A stretch of DNA of 64,000 bases from Methylobacter psychrophilus (GTDB lineage: Bacteria > Pseudomonadota > Gammaproteobacteria > Methylococcales > Methylomonadaceae). The notes under the pieces are model-generated. The model saw nothing but the letters and a program-made list of their open reading frames with translations. It ran no database searches and was not told where the DNA came from. Of this stretch, positions 18,599-28,465 are shown in pieces. How positions within the stretch are numbered: the first letter of the stretch is position 1; each line of letters begins with the position of its first letter. The position numbers were made by a program, and so were the translations under genes. The DNA is taken from the NCBI RefSeq assembly GCF_025583945.1, contig NZ_JAOEGU010000020.1:1-64000 (forward strand), written 5' to 3'.

Positions 18599-19399
18599 AT
18601 GTTAAAAAATACCCAACAACTAATAGACCTTATGGCTCGCCTGCGTCGTCCGGAAGATGGCTGTGCCTGGGATATTAAACAGGACTTCACCAGCCTTATT
18701 CCTTACGTTATTGAAGAAGCCTACGAGGTCGTTGATGCCATTGAACGTAATGATTTGGATGATTTACGCTCGGAATTAGGCGACCTTTTGCTACAGGTTG
18801 TTTTTCATTCCCAGATTGCCAATGAGCGTGGCTTGTTTTCTTTTGAAGAGGTATCGGCTGGTATCTGTGAAAAATTGATCCGCAGACATCCCCATGTTTT
18901 TTCTGATGCGGTTTTTAACACGGATGCCGAGCGACACCAAGCTTGGGAACAAGCCAAAGCCATCGAGCGACAAGAGAAAAATAAAACAGCAACACCGGAT
19001 AGCGTTTTATCGGGTGTCGCTGGCAACCTTCCTGCGTTGATTGAGTGTGAAAAAATTCAGGATCGTGCTGCACAGCACGGTTTTGACTGGCCCGATGTTC
19101 CACCTGTTTTTGCCAAAGTATTGGAAGAACTGGAAGAAGTCAAAGAAGCTTGGGAGTCCGGTGATCAGGCACATATACAGGAAGAGATTGGTGATTTATT
19201 ACTGGTTGCCGTAAACCTGGCACGGCATTTAAATGTCAATCCTGAAATTGCCCTTAAAGAAAGTACCAAAAAATTCTCCAGACGCTTTAACTATATTGAG
19301 CAACAGGTTGAAGCATCCGGGCGAAGTTTGCTCGATTGTGAGCTGATGGAATTGGATGCTTTCTGGAATGAGGCAAAGTTGGTTTTAAAAAAGAAATAA
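18599..19399 (+). CDS. mazG: Nucleoside triphosphate pyrophosphohydrolase MazG
   Basis: MazG hydrolyses NTPs and dNTPs to monophosphates and helps clear aberrant nucleotides. The 266 residues contain two MazG domains: the first with CAWDIKQDFTSLIPYVIEEAYE and ELGDLLLQVVFHSQIA, the second with EELEEVKEAWES and EEIGDLLLVAVNLARHL, each with the metal-binding EExxE...D pattern. Standard length. It follows the kinase gene by 15 bases. Confidence 0.95.
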   Translation: MLKNTQQLIDLMARLRRPEDGCAWDIKQDFTSLIPYVIEEAYEVVDAIERNDLDDLRSELGDLLLQVVFHSQIANERGLFSFEEVSAGICEKLIRRHPHVFSDAVFNTDAERHQAWEQAKAIERQEKNKTATPDSVLSGVAGNLPALIECEKIQDRAAQHGFDWPDVPPVFAKVLEELEEVKEAWESGDQAHIQEEIGDLLLVAVNLARHLNVNPEIALKESTKKFSRRFNYIEQQVEASGRSLLDCELMELDAFWNEAKLVLKKK

Positions 19400-19403
19400 A
19401 GGC

Positions 19404-19457
19404 AATCACCACGAAGACACGAATAGCACGAAGGTTTTTCTTTGTGTCTTCGTATTT
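19404..19457. repeat. ACCACGAAGACACGAA intergenic repeat, paired arms
   Basis: ACCACGAAGACACGAA near 19409 is mirrored by TTTGTGTCTTCGT near 19441, so the copy folds into a hairpin just after mazG. It belongs to the same repeat family as copies near 3.3, 29.7, 33.3, 33.5, 35.9, 36.8 and 43.0 kb. As a hairpin it may also end the mazG transcript. Confidence 0.65.
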
Positions 19458-19560
19458 AAATAGTCAGGCTTTATGGTTTATGTTGATGGCATCGATACAA
19501 TAACAGACGCTTTTAGTAACAAACTTTGTAGATAAATTGGATTAAGAGTACTTAGGAATA

Positions 19561-21453
19561 ATGAGTAACGAATATAATGCGGCCGCGATAGAAGTTTTAA
19601 GCGGATTGGATCCGGTTCGAAAACGTCCCGGCATGTACACGGATACCACCAGGCCCAACCACTTGGTACAGGAAGTCGTTGATAACAGTGTTGATGAAGC
19701 GATGGCCGGTTACGCCAAAGCTATTGATGTGGTTTTGTATAAAGACGGTTCAGTACTGGTCAGTGATGATGGTCGTGGGATGCCGGTTGATATTCATCCC
19801 GAGCAAGGCATCCCGGGGGTTGAAGTGATTCTTACCCAGTTACATGCCGGTGGCAAATTTTCCAATAAAAACTACCAGTTTTCTGGTGGCTTGCACGGTG
19901 TCGGCGTATCGGTTGTTAATGCGTTATCAGCGAAACTTGATATTGAAGTCAAGCGTAATGGTAAAGTTTATGGCATGAGCTATGCCGATGGTGAAAAGCA
20001 AACTGAATTAGCGGAAATCGGCACAGTAGGTCGCAATAACACGGGAACAACAGTTAAATTCTGGCCGAATGAAAAATACTTTGATTCCAATAAAATATCC
20101 GTTACCAAATTAAAGCACGTTTTACGCGCCAAAGCCGTTTTGTGTCCCGGCTTAAAAATAACCTTAAAGGTTGAGCAAAGCGACGAAGATTACGTTTGGT
20201 GTTACCAGAATGGTCTTAAAGAGTACTTACTGGATCGGATAGGCGACATTGACTTTTGCCCGGAACAGCCGTTTATGGGTAATATGGCTGCAAATCATGA
20301 GGCTGTCGAATGGGGTATCGTCTGGGCGCTTGAAAATCCGGCTGAAATACTTAACGAAAGTTACGTTAATCTGGTGCCGACCGCGCAAGGTGGGACCCAT
20401 GTTAACGGTTTGCGTGCAGGTTTGACCGAAGCCATGCGTGAATTTTGTAATATACGTAATATATTGCCACGTGGCGTTAAAGTCGCACCGGAAGATGTAT
20501 GGGAAAACTGCCATTTTGTCTTGTCCGTTAAATTGGAAGATCCCCAGTTTTCCGGCCAAACCAAAGAGCGGCTCAGTTCACGCGAATGTGTGGCGTTTGT
20601 TTCGGGTGTTGCTAAAGACAACTTTAGTCTTTGGTTAAATCAAAACCCGGCGGAAGGCGAAAAAATAGCTGAAATTATTATTTTTAGCGCCCAAAAAAGA
20701 TTGCGATCCAATAAAAAAATTATCCGTAAAAGAATCACCTCAGGCCCTGCCCTACCAGGAAAGCTGGCAGATTGCTCCGCTCAGGACATAACCAGAACGG
20801 AATTATTTCTGGTGGAAGGTGACTCTGCGGGTGGTTCAGCCAAACAAGCCCGTGAACGTGACTTTCAGGCCATTATGCCGTTGCGGGGCAAGATTCTTAA
20901 TACCTGGGAAGTGGAATCCAGTCAGGTAATGGCTTCACAGGAAGTACATGATATTGCTGTTGCTTTAGGCATAGAGCCAGGCTCCAGTGATTTGCAGAAC
21001 CTGCGCTACGGTAAAGTCTGTATTTTGGCGGATGCTGATTCTGACGGTAATCACATTGCGACGTTAATCTGTGCCTTGTTTTATCAACACTTTAATGCGT
21101 TGGTTAAAGAGGGTCATGTATTTGTAGCGATGCCCCCCTTATACCGAATTGATGTGGGTAAACGCGTCTTTTATGCCTTGGATGAAGCAGAACGCCAAGG
21201 TGTTTTGGATAGAATTAAAGCCGAAAAACTCAAAGGGCAAATCAACGTGCAGCGCTTCAAAGGCTTGGGAGAAATGAACCCCAGTCAGCTTCGGGAAACC
21301 ACCATGAATCCCGATACCCGAAGACTGGTGCAATTAACCATTACTGAAGACGACGATACCAGCGGACAACTGGATTTATTACTGGCCAAGAAACGTTCAC
21401 AAGACCGAAAAATATGGCTGGAAACCAGAGGAAACCTGGCCGATATAGCTTGA
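19561..21453 (+). CDS. parE: DNA topoisomerase IV subunit B
   Basis: ParE provides the ATPase and TOPRIM parts of topoisomerase IV, which decatenates daughter chromosomes. The 630 residues show the GHKL motifs VDNSVDEAMAGYA, DDGRGMPVD and GGLHGVGVSVVNALS, and the TOPRIM motifs EGDSAGGSAKQ and DADSDGNH. The length matches ParE rather than the longer GyrB. ATG preceded by TAGGAATA. Monocistronic here; parC is not in the window. Confidence 0.96.
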   Translation: MSNEYNAAAIEVLSGLDPVRKRPGMYTDTTRPNHLVQEVVDNSVDEAMAGYAKAIDVVLYKDGSVLVSDDGRGMPVDIHPEQGIPGVEVILTQLHAGGKFSNKNYQFSGGLHGVGVSVVNALSAKLDIEVKRNGKVYGMSYADGEKQTELAEIGTVGRNNTGTTVKFWPNEKYFDSNKISVTKLKHVLRAKAVLCPGLKITLKVEQSDEDYVWCYQNGLKEYLLDRIGDIDFCPEQPFMGNMAANHEAVEWGIVWALENPAEILNESYVNLVPTAQGGTHVNGLRAGLTEAMREFCNIRNILPRGVKVAPEDVWENCHFVLSVKLEDPQFSGQTKERLSSRECVAFVSGVAKDNFSLWLNQNPAEGEKIAEIIIFSAQKRLRSNKKIIRKRITSGPALPGKLADCSAQDITRTELFLVEGDSAGGSAKQARERDFQAIMPLRGKILNTWEVESSQVMASQEVHDIAVALGIEPGSSDLQNLRYGKVCILADADSDGNHIATLICALFYQHFNALVKEGHVFVAMPPLYRIDVGKRVFYALDEAERQGVLDRIKAEKLKGQINVQRFKGLGEMNPSQLRETTMNPDTRRLVQLTITEDDDTSGQLDLLLAKKRSQDRKIWLETRGNLADIA

Positions 21454-21649
21454 AAAATCGCCTGATTGATAAGGACATCGGCCAGCGACGTCATAATGGC
21501 ATCAACAAGGATAGATATTTGCTCCAGCAGTATTTATCCTTGCTGTCATTGAAAGTAAACGAAAATTCTGTACCGCTGGAATATATTCATTCTTGGATAT
21601 CGCCTTATTTGTAAAGACTGGGGCAGAAAATTTTAACTGTTGAAGTCAA

Positions 21650-22268
21650 AAACCTCTGGCAAAGCCGGAGGCTTGAAAATGTGAACAGCTCAAAGCGGAT
21701 CAATAATTGCGCCACCTAAAGGTGACGATGCCTTAAAATAAATCGATTTGTTCTATTCGTTTATCTTCTTCCTCTTGATGCCTGATGTAGTTTCGTACAG
21801 TGACTTGATCCCTGCCCACTGTTGAAACATAATATCCTCTTACCCAGAAACCCTTGTCCGGTGAAATACTTTCTTCGCCCCATAAAAGTTCGTACAATGG
21901 ATATAGCGCTTTTACCCTAAATAAAACCAACAACCTGTGACACTGAATATTTGGGTGGAATTGAGATTAGAATGTAAACATGATCTGACATCAAATATTC
22001 TTCCTCAATCTTGCATTACTTTTGCAAGGCTAAATCTTTAAGTATTGATCCCAGATATTGCCTCAACTCCTTATAAAGGCTTTTTTCTATACTTTGGAAT
22101 CCAGATTATATGGTATTTATATTCCCATTTTGTATGACTTAAACTCTCTGGTGAATTCATCTTTTGTTTCCTTATCTTTTAAACTTTAAGCGGTTCACAG
22201 ATAGGCAGACTCTCGATGATTCCCGTAATTGTCAAACTTTATGAGTCCCCCAGCAAAGCTGGGGGTTT
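21650..22268 (-). mobile_element. Decayed IS200/IS605-type insertion sequence
   Basis: A dead TnpA gene is bracketed by two similar hairpins: CCTCTGGCAAAGCCGGAGG at about 21652-21670 and CCCCCAGCAAAGCTGGGGG at about 22244-22262. Both have an AAA loop and GC-rich arms, as expected of the subterminal hairpins that Y1 transposases recognise. No tnpB is present. The insertion lies between parE and sulP. Confidence 0.75.
21733..22160 (-). pseudogene. tnpA: IS200-type Y1 transposase TnpA, frameshifted and interrupted
   Basis: From an ATG at 22158-22160 the minus strand reads SHTKWEYKYHIIWIPKYRKK, the start of IS200 TnpA. The frame then shifts (KSLYKELRQYLGSILKDLA), shifts again (EEEYLMSDHVYILISIPPKYSV) and meets an in-frame TAG after QVVGFI before the tail WVRGYYVSTVGRDQVTVRNYI. 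The catalytic HUH pair reads HVY, so its second histidine is lost; the Y1 tyrosine region remains. The gene is inactive. Confidence 0.88.
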
Positions 22269-22280
22269 ACTTATTATTTT

Positions 22281-24008
22281 TTATGCCAGTTCTTTAATTG
22301 CATCTTCGGTATGGAAAAATACTTTCCCGGGCTTTAATTGGTTAAAAAAATCGGTTTTCTCAAGTTTATCAAGTACGGGGCCCTTCGCTTCTGATAAATG
22401 CAGTGTTATTCCTGATATTTGTAAGGCATGGTTTACATTTTCCAATGCCTCTAAAGCCGTAGCATCTATATCACTGACTGAGGTAAAAATTAGAATAATA
22501 TGCTTAATATCGGCTTGCCGCTTCAATTCTGTGGTAATAAAGTTTTCAATGTAATTGACATTGGCAAAGGTGATATTTTCATCGATACGCAGCAATAACA
22601 AGTGCTGCCAGGTTTCTACATTATGGCGTTTAATATTACGATAATGCCCTGTTTCAGGAATACGTCCAACGACTGCTATATGCGGCTGACTGGTCTTGCG
22701 TAAGTAACTGATAACGGTAAGAATAATACCTAAACTAATGCCTTCTTCAATACCCAGCACCAAAACACCTAACAGAGTTACAATTTCGGCCAAACCATCA
22801 CCACGATCGTAGCGCCAGGTGTGAACAATACTGCCTAAACGCACTAAAGGTATAATGGCAACCAGAATAATGGCAGCCAATGCTGCCTTGGGAATATTTT
22901 CAAACCATGGGCTAAAAAAGATTACTGCCAACGCCAATATTCCGGCAGCAATCAGCATCGCCATTTGGGTTCTGGCACCGGCTGAAAAATTGACCATGGT
23001 TCGACTAAAGCCACCTGCAACCGGCATACCGCCAGAAATAGCCGTAGCCAGATTAGCGACACCCAAGGCAATCAACTCCTGATTAGGACTGATTTTCTCA
23101 CCTCTCAGGTTGGCAGTGACTTTAGCAATTGCGACACTTTCTACATAAGCAATTAAGGCAATAAAGGCAGCACCGGGAAATAACAAACGCCATTTTTCAA
23201 GATCAATAAAATCCAGGCTTAAAGCAGGAAAGCCGGCAGGAACCAAACCTACAACAGCCACTTTATTGTGCATCGTTAAACCAAAATAACTAACGACAAC
23301 CGTCGCCAAAAGCACTGTTAACAAAGGGCCACATTTACTAACAGCCGTTACCAGAGGCAAACTGAACCCTGCTTTTTTAAGTAGCATAGTGAGTGGTTTT
23401 CCAAAAACTATCAACAACATGACTGCGGTCATCCCCAGTAACAAAGTCGTCGAATTATAGCCCGACAAATAATCCCGGTAACAAATACCATCAAAACCAC
23501 AAACAGGACTTTTTAAACCCAATAATTGGGGTAATTGACTGCCTATAATCAAGAGGGAGGCACCGCTGGTAAAGCCGGTAAGCACAGGGTGACTAATAAA
23601 ATTAACCAGTCCCCCCATCCGTAACAGAGCCATCAACAACATGATCAAGCCGCTTTCGGCTGACAAAATTAACGCGCTTTGCACGGGATTGCCCAGCGCA
23701 CTAATCTCAGGCGTATTTAGGGTACTGGCAATCATAATAGCGGCAATTGAAACCGGCCCTACCGATAAGGTTCGACTGGTACCAAACAAAGCATACAGTA
23801 CAGGCGGCAAAATACTGGCATAAAGCCCAAGCTGTGGTGGCAAGCCAGCCAATATCGCATAAGCAATACCTTGAGGAACCAGCAAGATAGCCGTAATAAT
23901 ACCGGCGAACAGATCGCCGTTAAAATCCTGACGGGTATAGGTTTTTAGCCAGCCTACTATAGGAAACAATGCCGTTAATCGTGACAGGTTGCTCTGTAAA
24001 TCAGTCAT
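22281..24008 (-). CDS. SulP-family anion permease with STAS domain
   Basis: SulP proteins move sulfate, bicarbonate or other anions across the inner membrane. The 575 residues have about 11-14 membrane segments, the signature VPQGIAYAILAGLPPQLGLYAS near 45-65, GGMPVAGGFSRTMVN in the core, and a C-terminal STAS domain (about 450-560) with SVSDIDATALEALE. It is third in a same-strand run after persulfide dioxygenase and SQR; sulfate or sulfite export, the product of sulfide oxidation, is a plausible but unproven role. Confidence 0.9.
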   Translation of the reverse strand: MTDLQSNLSRLTALFPIVGWLKTYTRQDFNGDLFAGIITAILLVPQGIAYAILAGLPPQLGLYASILPPVLYALFGTSRTLSVGPVSIAAIMIASTLNTPEISALGNPVQSALILSAESGLIMLLMALLRMGGLVNFISHPVLTGFTSGASLLIIGSQLPQLLGLKSPVCGFDGICYRDYLSGYNSTTLLLGMTAVMLLIVFGKPLTMLLKKAGFSLPLVTAVSKCGPLLTVLLATVVVSYFGLTMHNKVAVVGLVPAGFPALSLDFIDLEKWRLLFPGAAFIALIAYVESVAIAKVTANLRGEKISPNQELIALGVANLATAISGGMPVAGGFSRTMVNFSAGARTQMAMLIAAGILALAVIFFSPWFENIPKAALAAIILVAIIPLVRLGSIVHTWRYDRGDGLAEIVTLLGVLVLGIEEGISLGIILTVISYLRKTSQPHIAVVGRIPETGHYRNIKRHNVETWQHLLLLRIDENITFANVNYIENFITTELKRQADIKHIILIFTSVSDIDATALEALENVNHALQISGITLHLSEAKGPVLDKLEKTDFFNQLKPGKVFFHTEDAIKELA

Positions 24009-24165
24009 TGTGGTTTTTTACCCTTGTATCAGACTGTAGTGAAGAACTCAGAGAGATCTATTCTCCTTAACTGCGCCCTGGAGCGAGAGAAAAAATCATA
24101 GATAAAAGGTCAAGGTCAAACTGATTCGTTCACACCTTGTACCTTTAACCTTGAATCTGCTTTAC

Positions 24166-25419
24166 TTATTCTTCTTTAGTAAAGCGTTTGGCATAAGATT
24201 CCAAATGCGGTATATCGATGCGATACCCTTTAAGCATTAAAGACCAGTACATCCAGGGAAAACCTATTTTTTTGCCTATCCACCAGATAAACAAACTTTT
24301 TCGCGGATCCAGCCACGGAAAAGACGGGGTCACCTTACCGCCATAAGCAAATTCGGCCAACATAACGGTACTTAGTGAGGTGGTTAATGGACAAGAACCA
24401 TAACCATCATATTTTTCCTCAACGGCTTTACCGTTGATAAGATACAAAATATTATCAACCAAAATGGGCACCTGTTTTCTGACGGCAGCCGCTGTTTTGG
24501 CATTTGGCGTTGATGTCGCATCACCCAAACCAAAAATATTGGCGTATTTGTTATGCTGCAACGTTCTGTCGTGAACATCCACCCAGCCTGCCGCATTGGC
24601 TAACGGGCTGTTTTTAATAAAATCGGGGGCGCTTTGCGGCGGCGTGACATGGATCATATCAAAGGCTTTAACGACTTGCTGCTTGTTGCCTTCTGCATCG
24701 GTCATCTCAAATGTGGCTGTTTTGGCCGGGCCATCAATAGCTACCAGATTATGATTAAAATTGGTTTTAATCCCATAACCCGCGACGACCTTATTTAAGG
24801 CTTTGGCAAAAAAAGGAATGCCAAACATGGCAGGACCGGCATTACAAAATTCAATGGTAAATTTATCCAAAATACCTTTTTTACGAAATCTATCCGCAGC
24901 CAGATACATAATTTTTTGAGGTGCGCCGGCACATTTAATCGGCATCGGCGGCTGTGTGAATAGCGCAGTTCCCGATTCACTATTTTTAATGCATTCCCAC
25001 GTGTATTCAGTCGTATCGGGTGAATAATTACTACAAACGTTATTTTTACCCAGTGTTTCTTTTAAGCCCGCAATTTTGCCCCAGTCCAGTTGCAAACCGG
25101 GACAAACGACCAGGTAATCATAACTGATCGTTGCACCGGAACGTAAACTCACGGTATTGTTATCCGGCTGAAAAGTTTCTGCGTAATCTTTCAGCCAGAT
25201 AACGGTTGGATGAATCAAATCTGCTTCATTGCGGGTGGTTTGTTTTAAGGTATAAGCGCCGCCGCCAATAATGGTAAAACCTGGCTGGTAATAATGTTTT
25301 TCAGATGGCTCGATAATGGCAATATCAATATCGGCATTTTGACGACGCATGTTATTGGCAACGGAAACGCCTGCTGCGCCGCCGCCGACAATCAAAATAG
25401 TATGGTGTTGTTGTGACAT
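24166..25419 (-). CDS. sqr: Sulfide:quinone oxidoreductase (type II-like)
   Basis: SQR is a membrane-associated flavoprotein that oxidises sulfide to sulfane sulfur and passes electrons to quinone. The 417 residues have the FAD motif VGGGAAGVSVANNM, CPGLQLDWGKI, PMPIKCAGAPQKIMYLA (a conserved cysteine and adjacent loop) and IFGLGDATSTPNAKTAAAVRKQ. The CPLTTSLSTVMLAEF motif and C-terminal MYWSLMLKGYR resemble human-type SQOR, hence type II. The downstream gene is sulP and the upstream gene is the persulfide dioxygenase fusion. Confidence 0.92.
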   Translation of the reverse strand: MSQQHHTILIVGGGAAGVSVANNMRRQNADIDIAIIEPSEKHYYQPGFTIIGGGAYTLKQTTRNEADLIHPTVIWLKDYAETFQPDNNTVSLRSGATISYDYLVVCPGLQLDWGKIAGLKETLGKNNVCSNYSPDTTEYTWECIKNSESGTALFTQPPMPIKCAGAPQKIMYLAADRFRKKGILDKFTIEFCNAGPAMFGIPFFAKALNKVVAGYGIKTNFNHNLVAIDGPAKTATFEMTDAEGNKQQVVKAFDMIHVTPPQSAPDFIKNSPLANAAGWVDVHDRTLQHNKYANIFGLGDATSTPNAKTAAAVRKQVPILVDNILYLINGKAVEEKYDGYGSCPLTTSLSTVMLAEFAYGGKVTPSFPWLDPRKSLFIWWIGKKIGFPWMYWSLMLKGYRIDIPHLESYAKRFTKEE

Positions 25420-25530
25420 GAACTCTTCCTGTTATTATTTATTTATAGTTTTAAGATGCAAGGCGCACTATCTCATTTTACGCACTTGACGTTAATTGTA
25501 AGAGTTATCGCCCTTGCACCTTTAAGCAAT

Positions 25531-26619
25531 TTATGCTTTTTGCCAAGCCTCATAACCACCTGCCATTGACAGGACATTGTTATAACCCAATTGTTGCATG
25601 GTCTGCGCTGCCAATGCAGAACGCCCACCGGTACGGCAATAAATCAGCACTGCTTTGGATTTGTCAGCCAACTCAGGGCTGTTACCCACCTTAAATTCCA
25701 GCACTCCACGTGGTAAAAGCAGCGCGTTATCAATATGACCCGCCGCATATTCACTCTCTTCACGCGTATCAACAACCACAATATTTCCTTCTGCCAGCAG
25801 TTGTTTGGCCGTAGTTACATTCACTTCGGTAATCTGTTGCTTGGCTTGAGCTACCAAATCTTGAGGGCTTATTTCATTGCGAATGGGGCGCGAAGTCTCT
25901 CTTACCATAATGGCATCCTGACGTTCATTTTCATCCAAACCGCAATAACGGTTGGCAGGTACTGCTTGATCGATTAAGCGTGGTTTTGGCAAATTTAAAT
26001 TATTCATTACGGCAATAAACTCTTCACGCGTTTTTCCGGCCAGACGTGGATTAGTTGTGCGTTCCTGCTTGATGCTACTAACCCAGTGCTCTTGATAATC
26101 ATGACCCGGATAAACCAGTGTTTCATCAGGTAAAGTAAATAACCGTTGAGTAATGCAATCATAAAGCGCACCGGCATCACCACCCTGAAAATCGGTACGC
26201 CCACAACCCCCTATCAATAAAGAGTCACCGGTAAAAATCCGGTCACGCCATAAAAAAGAAATACTGCCGGGCGTATGGCCTGGCGTAGCAATTACTTTAA
26301 TTTGCTCATTAGCGCCTAATTTAAAAATATCGCCATCCTGAATTTGGACATCGGCAGTCTCTGCACCGCAAAGTTGGCTGACCGCTGTTTGTGCGCCCAA
26401 GCGTTGACGCAGCAAGCCGCTTGCCGTTATATGATCGGCATGAACATGGCTTTCCAGAGTATATTTCAGTTGTAAACCATGTACTTCCAACAAAGAGATA
26501 TAGTCATCAATGTGAGTGTTGACAGGATCAATAAAAACAGCCTCTTTACTGATAGCGTCAGCAATTAAATAGGTGTAAGTCCAGGTTTCTTTATCAAATA
26601 ATTGTTTAAATATCATCAT
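25531..26619 (-). CDS. Persulfide dioxygenase-rhodanese fusion (ETHE1-like)
   Basis: The N-terminal metallo-beta-lactamase domain (about 1-235) resembles ETHE1 persulfide dioxygenase, which oxidises glutathione persulfide to sulfite: SHVHADH, GHTPGSISF, FTGDSLLIGGCGRTDF and YPGHDYQ. The C-terminal rhodanese domain (about 260-362) carries the active cysteine in IYCRTGGRSA and could move sulfur between glutathione persulfide, sulfite and thiosulfate. Such fusions are known in other bacteria. First gene of the minus-strand run with SQR and SulP. ATG start. Confidence 0.93.
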   Translation of the reverse strand: MMIFKQLFDKETWTYTYLIADAISKEAVFIDPVNTHIDDYISLLEVHGLQLKYTLESHVHADHITASGLLRQRLGAQTAVSQLCGAETADVQIQDGDIFKLGANEQIKVIATPGHTPGSISFLWRDRIFTGDSLLIGGCGRTDFQGGDAGALYDCITQRLFTLPDETLVYPGHDYQEHWVSSIKQERTTNPRLAGKTREEFIAVMNNLNLPKPRLIDQAVPANRYCGLDENERQDAIMVRETSRPIRNEISPQDLVAQAKQQITEVNVTTAKQLLAEGNIVVVDTREESEYAAGHIDNALLLPRGVLEFKVGNSPELADKSKAVLIYCRTGGRSALAAQTMQQLGYNNVLSMAGGYEAWQKA

Positions 26620-26743
26620 GTCTCTCCGATTTTTGTAGGAAGAATTAATTAAGTATTACGCCTTTCACTCTGGATTACCAAAAGCCGGGACTGACAAAGG
26701 TAAAGCAGATTAATGCAATGATCTACGTAGTTGGTAGTTATTC

Positions 26744-26834
26744 ACCTCCCCCTTTGAAAAAGGGGGATTGAGGGGGGATTTATCATTTATCTAATAAAAT
26801 CTCCCCTATCCCCTCTTTTTCTAAAGAGGGGGGA
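26744..26834. repeat. Paired C/G-run hairpin repeat in the leader of the sulfide operon
   Basis: A CCTCCCCCTTTGAAAAAGGGGG hairpin faces CTCCCCTATCCCC...TAAAGAGGGGGG, forming a large imperfect palindrome of about 90 bp. It sits between the predicted sigma-54 promoter and the dioxygenase start codon, so any transcript from that promoter would contain it. It may be an inserted repeat or a folding leader. Confidence 0.7.
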
Positions 26835-26968
26835 CTGAATAAATACCGTAGTTGTTACCCTTCATTTTAAGTAAGGTTGTCAAATAACGCACGACAATTT
26901 CGCTGATATCCCGAAGGTTACCTTGTTTGCCTTTCATAATATCAATAGCACTGACATATAATGTACAT

Positions 26969-26985
26969 AGCTAAAACCATGCCAA
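26969..26985 (-). promoter_or_regulatory. Sigma-54 (-24/-12) promoter for the sulfide operon
   Basis: On the minus strand the bases read TTGGCATGGTTTTAGCT, matching the consensus YTGGCACGRNNNTTGCW at most positions with GG and GC ten bases apart. It points toward the persulfide dioxygenase gene at 26619 and lies beside the gene for a sigma-54 activator. The leader would be about 340 bases because of the hairpin repeat at 26744-26834. Confidence 0.65.
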
Positions 26986-27050
26986 CAAACATTTATTTTA
27001 TAACTCATTGTTTTTATTTTCAAAATAAAACAGATGGACTTAACCTGTAT

Positions 27051-27075
27051 GTTTCATGTATCGTTTCAATGAAAC
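27051..27075. promoter_or_regulatory. Candidate enhancer sites for the sigma-54 activator
   Basis: GTTTCA at 27051-27056 and a palindrome GTTTCAATGAAAC at 27063-27075 lie about 65-95 bp upstream of the -24 element on the operon strand and just before the activator's start codon at 27101. This is where a bacterial enhancer-binding protein usually docks. The repeated GTTTCA half-sites, spaced 12 bases, are the only clear symmetry there. The link to the activator is inferred. Confidence 0.45.
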
Positions 27076-27100
27076 AACAATATGACATACTGATACAGCT

Positions 27101-28465
27101 ATGAAACAATCCGCATTATTTGCCAAAAACAACCCACTATGGCTGACGCAATTTGACAGTTCAACGCTTTTAATCAAAGTACTTGACCTTTGTGAGTCGG
27201 CCACTGTTTATATTATTAACAACAATCAACAAGTGCTTTATTGGAGCCAGGGAATGGCCGAATTATCAGGCTTACGGCACGAGGATGTTGTCGGAAAATC
27301 TTGTTTACCCGAATACAAAATCACTGATACCGACAACCATCAAGAAACTATTATCAAAATATCCGGCACGGACGGTAGCGACGTCAAAGTAAAAAAAGTG
27401 GTGCAAGTTTTACATGACAAGGAAAACATTTTTGCTGGCGGAGTAGTCTTGCTTGCCATTCTGCCAAAGTCCATGGCTTTGGATACTTTACCGAAAGTGA
27501 GCGCCAAAGTAACCAATACAGAGCTTGGAAGCCAAAATTTTCAAGGCATATTAAGTCGCTCACCGGCCATGAAAGACGTGTTTCAGATTATTTCAAATGC
27601 CGCTGAAACAGAAGCGACTGTGCTGGTAAGAGGCGAAAGTGGAGCCGGTAAAGAACTGGTCGCCAAGGCAATCCATGATCTTAGTGCTCGTCATGACAGG
27701 CCTTTTCTGGCAATAAATTGCGCAGCCTTATCAAGCAACTTGCTGGAAAGTGAATTGTTTGGTCATGTGCGAGGCGCTTTTACCGGAGCTATCAAAGATC
27801 ATAGCGGCTTGTTTCAACGTGCACATGGCGGAACCTTGTTTCTGGATGAAGTAGCCGAACTGCCACTTGAACTACAGGCTAAACTGCTCAGAGTGATACA
27901 GGAAAGAAACTATATTCCGGTGGGTGGGGATCGTTCGATTGAGGTTGATGTACGCATAGTAGCAGCGACGCATCGGTCATTAAGGGAAGAAGTAAAAGCA
28001 GGGCGTTTTCGTGAAGATTTGATGTACCGGTTAAGAGTTGTCCCCATTTTTATCCCGCCATTACGCGATCGCCGGGAAGATATCAGTTTATTGCTCTGGC
28101 ATTTTATCTATCAGCATAATGCCGCTAATTTTAGAAAAATAGAAAAAATTGAACCAGAGGCCATGCGGATTTTGCTTGACTATACGTGGCCCGGCAATAT
28201 CAGAGAACTGCATAATGTTGTGGAATATGCATTTGCGGTAGGCCGTGGCACAACTTTACGTTGTTCTGAATTACCGCCGGAATTTAGAGAACCACGCAGA
28301 GCTAATCATCAAAGCCTGTCATCCGTACCATTATCTGCAACAGAAGAAATTGCCGCCATTCGTCAAGCGCTAACACAAAGTAAAGGCATGGTCACCATCG
28401 CTGCGCAGTTAATGACTATGAGCCGGGCCACTTTCTGGCGTAAACGCAAGCTGTATGGGTTATGA
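27101..28465 (+). CDS. Sigma-54-dependent transcriptional activator, PAS type (FisR-like)
   Basis: Bacterial enhancer-binding protein of 454 residues: a PAS-like sensory domain (about 25-125), a sigma-54 AAA+ domain (about 150-390) with Walker A GESGAGKE, the sigma-54 contact loop GAFTGA, Walker [11 protein letters not shown] and an arginine finger region FREDLMYRL, and a C-terminal Fis-type helix-turn-helix ending [12 protein letters not shown]. Two cysteines in the sensor (C31 and C68) could sense sulfane sulfur, as reported for FisR. Divergent from the SQR/dioxygenase operon, so a sulfide-responsive activator is the best inference. Confidence 0.85.
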   Translation: MKQSALFAKNNPLWLTQFDSSTLLIKVLDLCESATVYIINNNQQVLYWSQGMAELSGLRHEDVVGKSCLPEYKITDTDNHQETIIKISGTDGSDVKVKKVVQVLHDKENIFAGGVVLLAILPKSMALDTLPKVSAKVTNTELGSQNFQGILSRSPAMKDVFQIISNAAETEATVLVRGESGAGKELVAKAIHDLSARHDRPFLAINCAALSSNLLESELFGHVRGAFTGAIKDHSGLFQRAHGGTLFLDEVAELPLELQAKLLRVIQERNYIPVGGDRSIEVDVRIVAATHRSLREEVKAGRFREDLMYRLRVVPIFIPPLRDRREDISLLLWHFIYQHNAANFRKIEKIEPEAMRILLDYTWPGNIRELHNVVEYAFAVGRGTTLRCSELPPEFREPRRANHQSLSSVPLSATEEIAAIRQALTQSKGMVTIAAQLMTMSRATFWRKRKLYGL

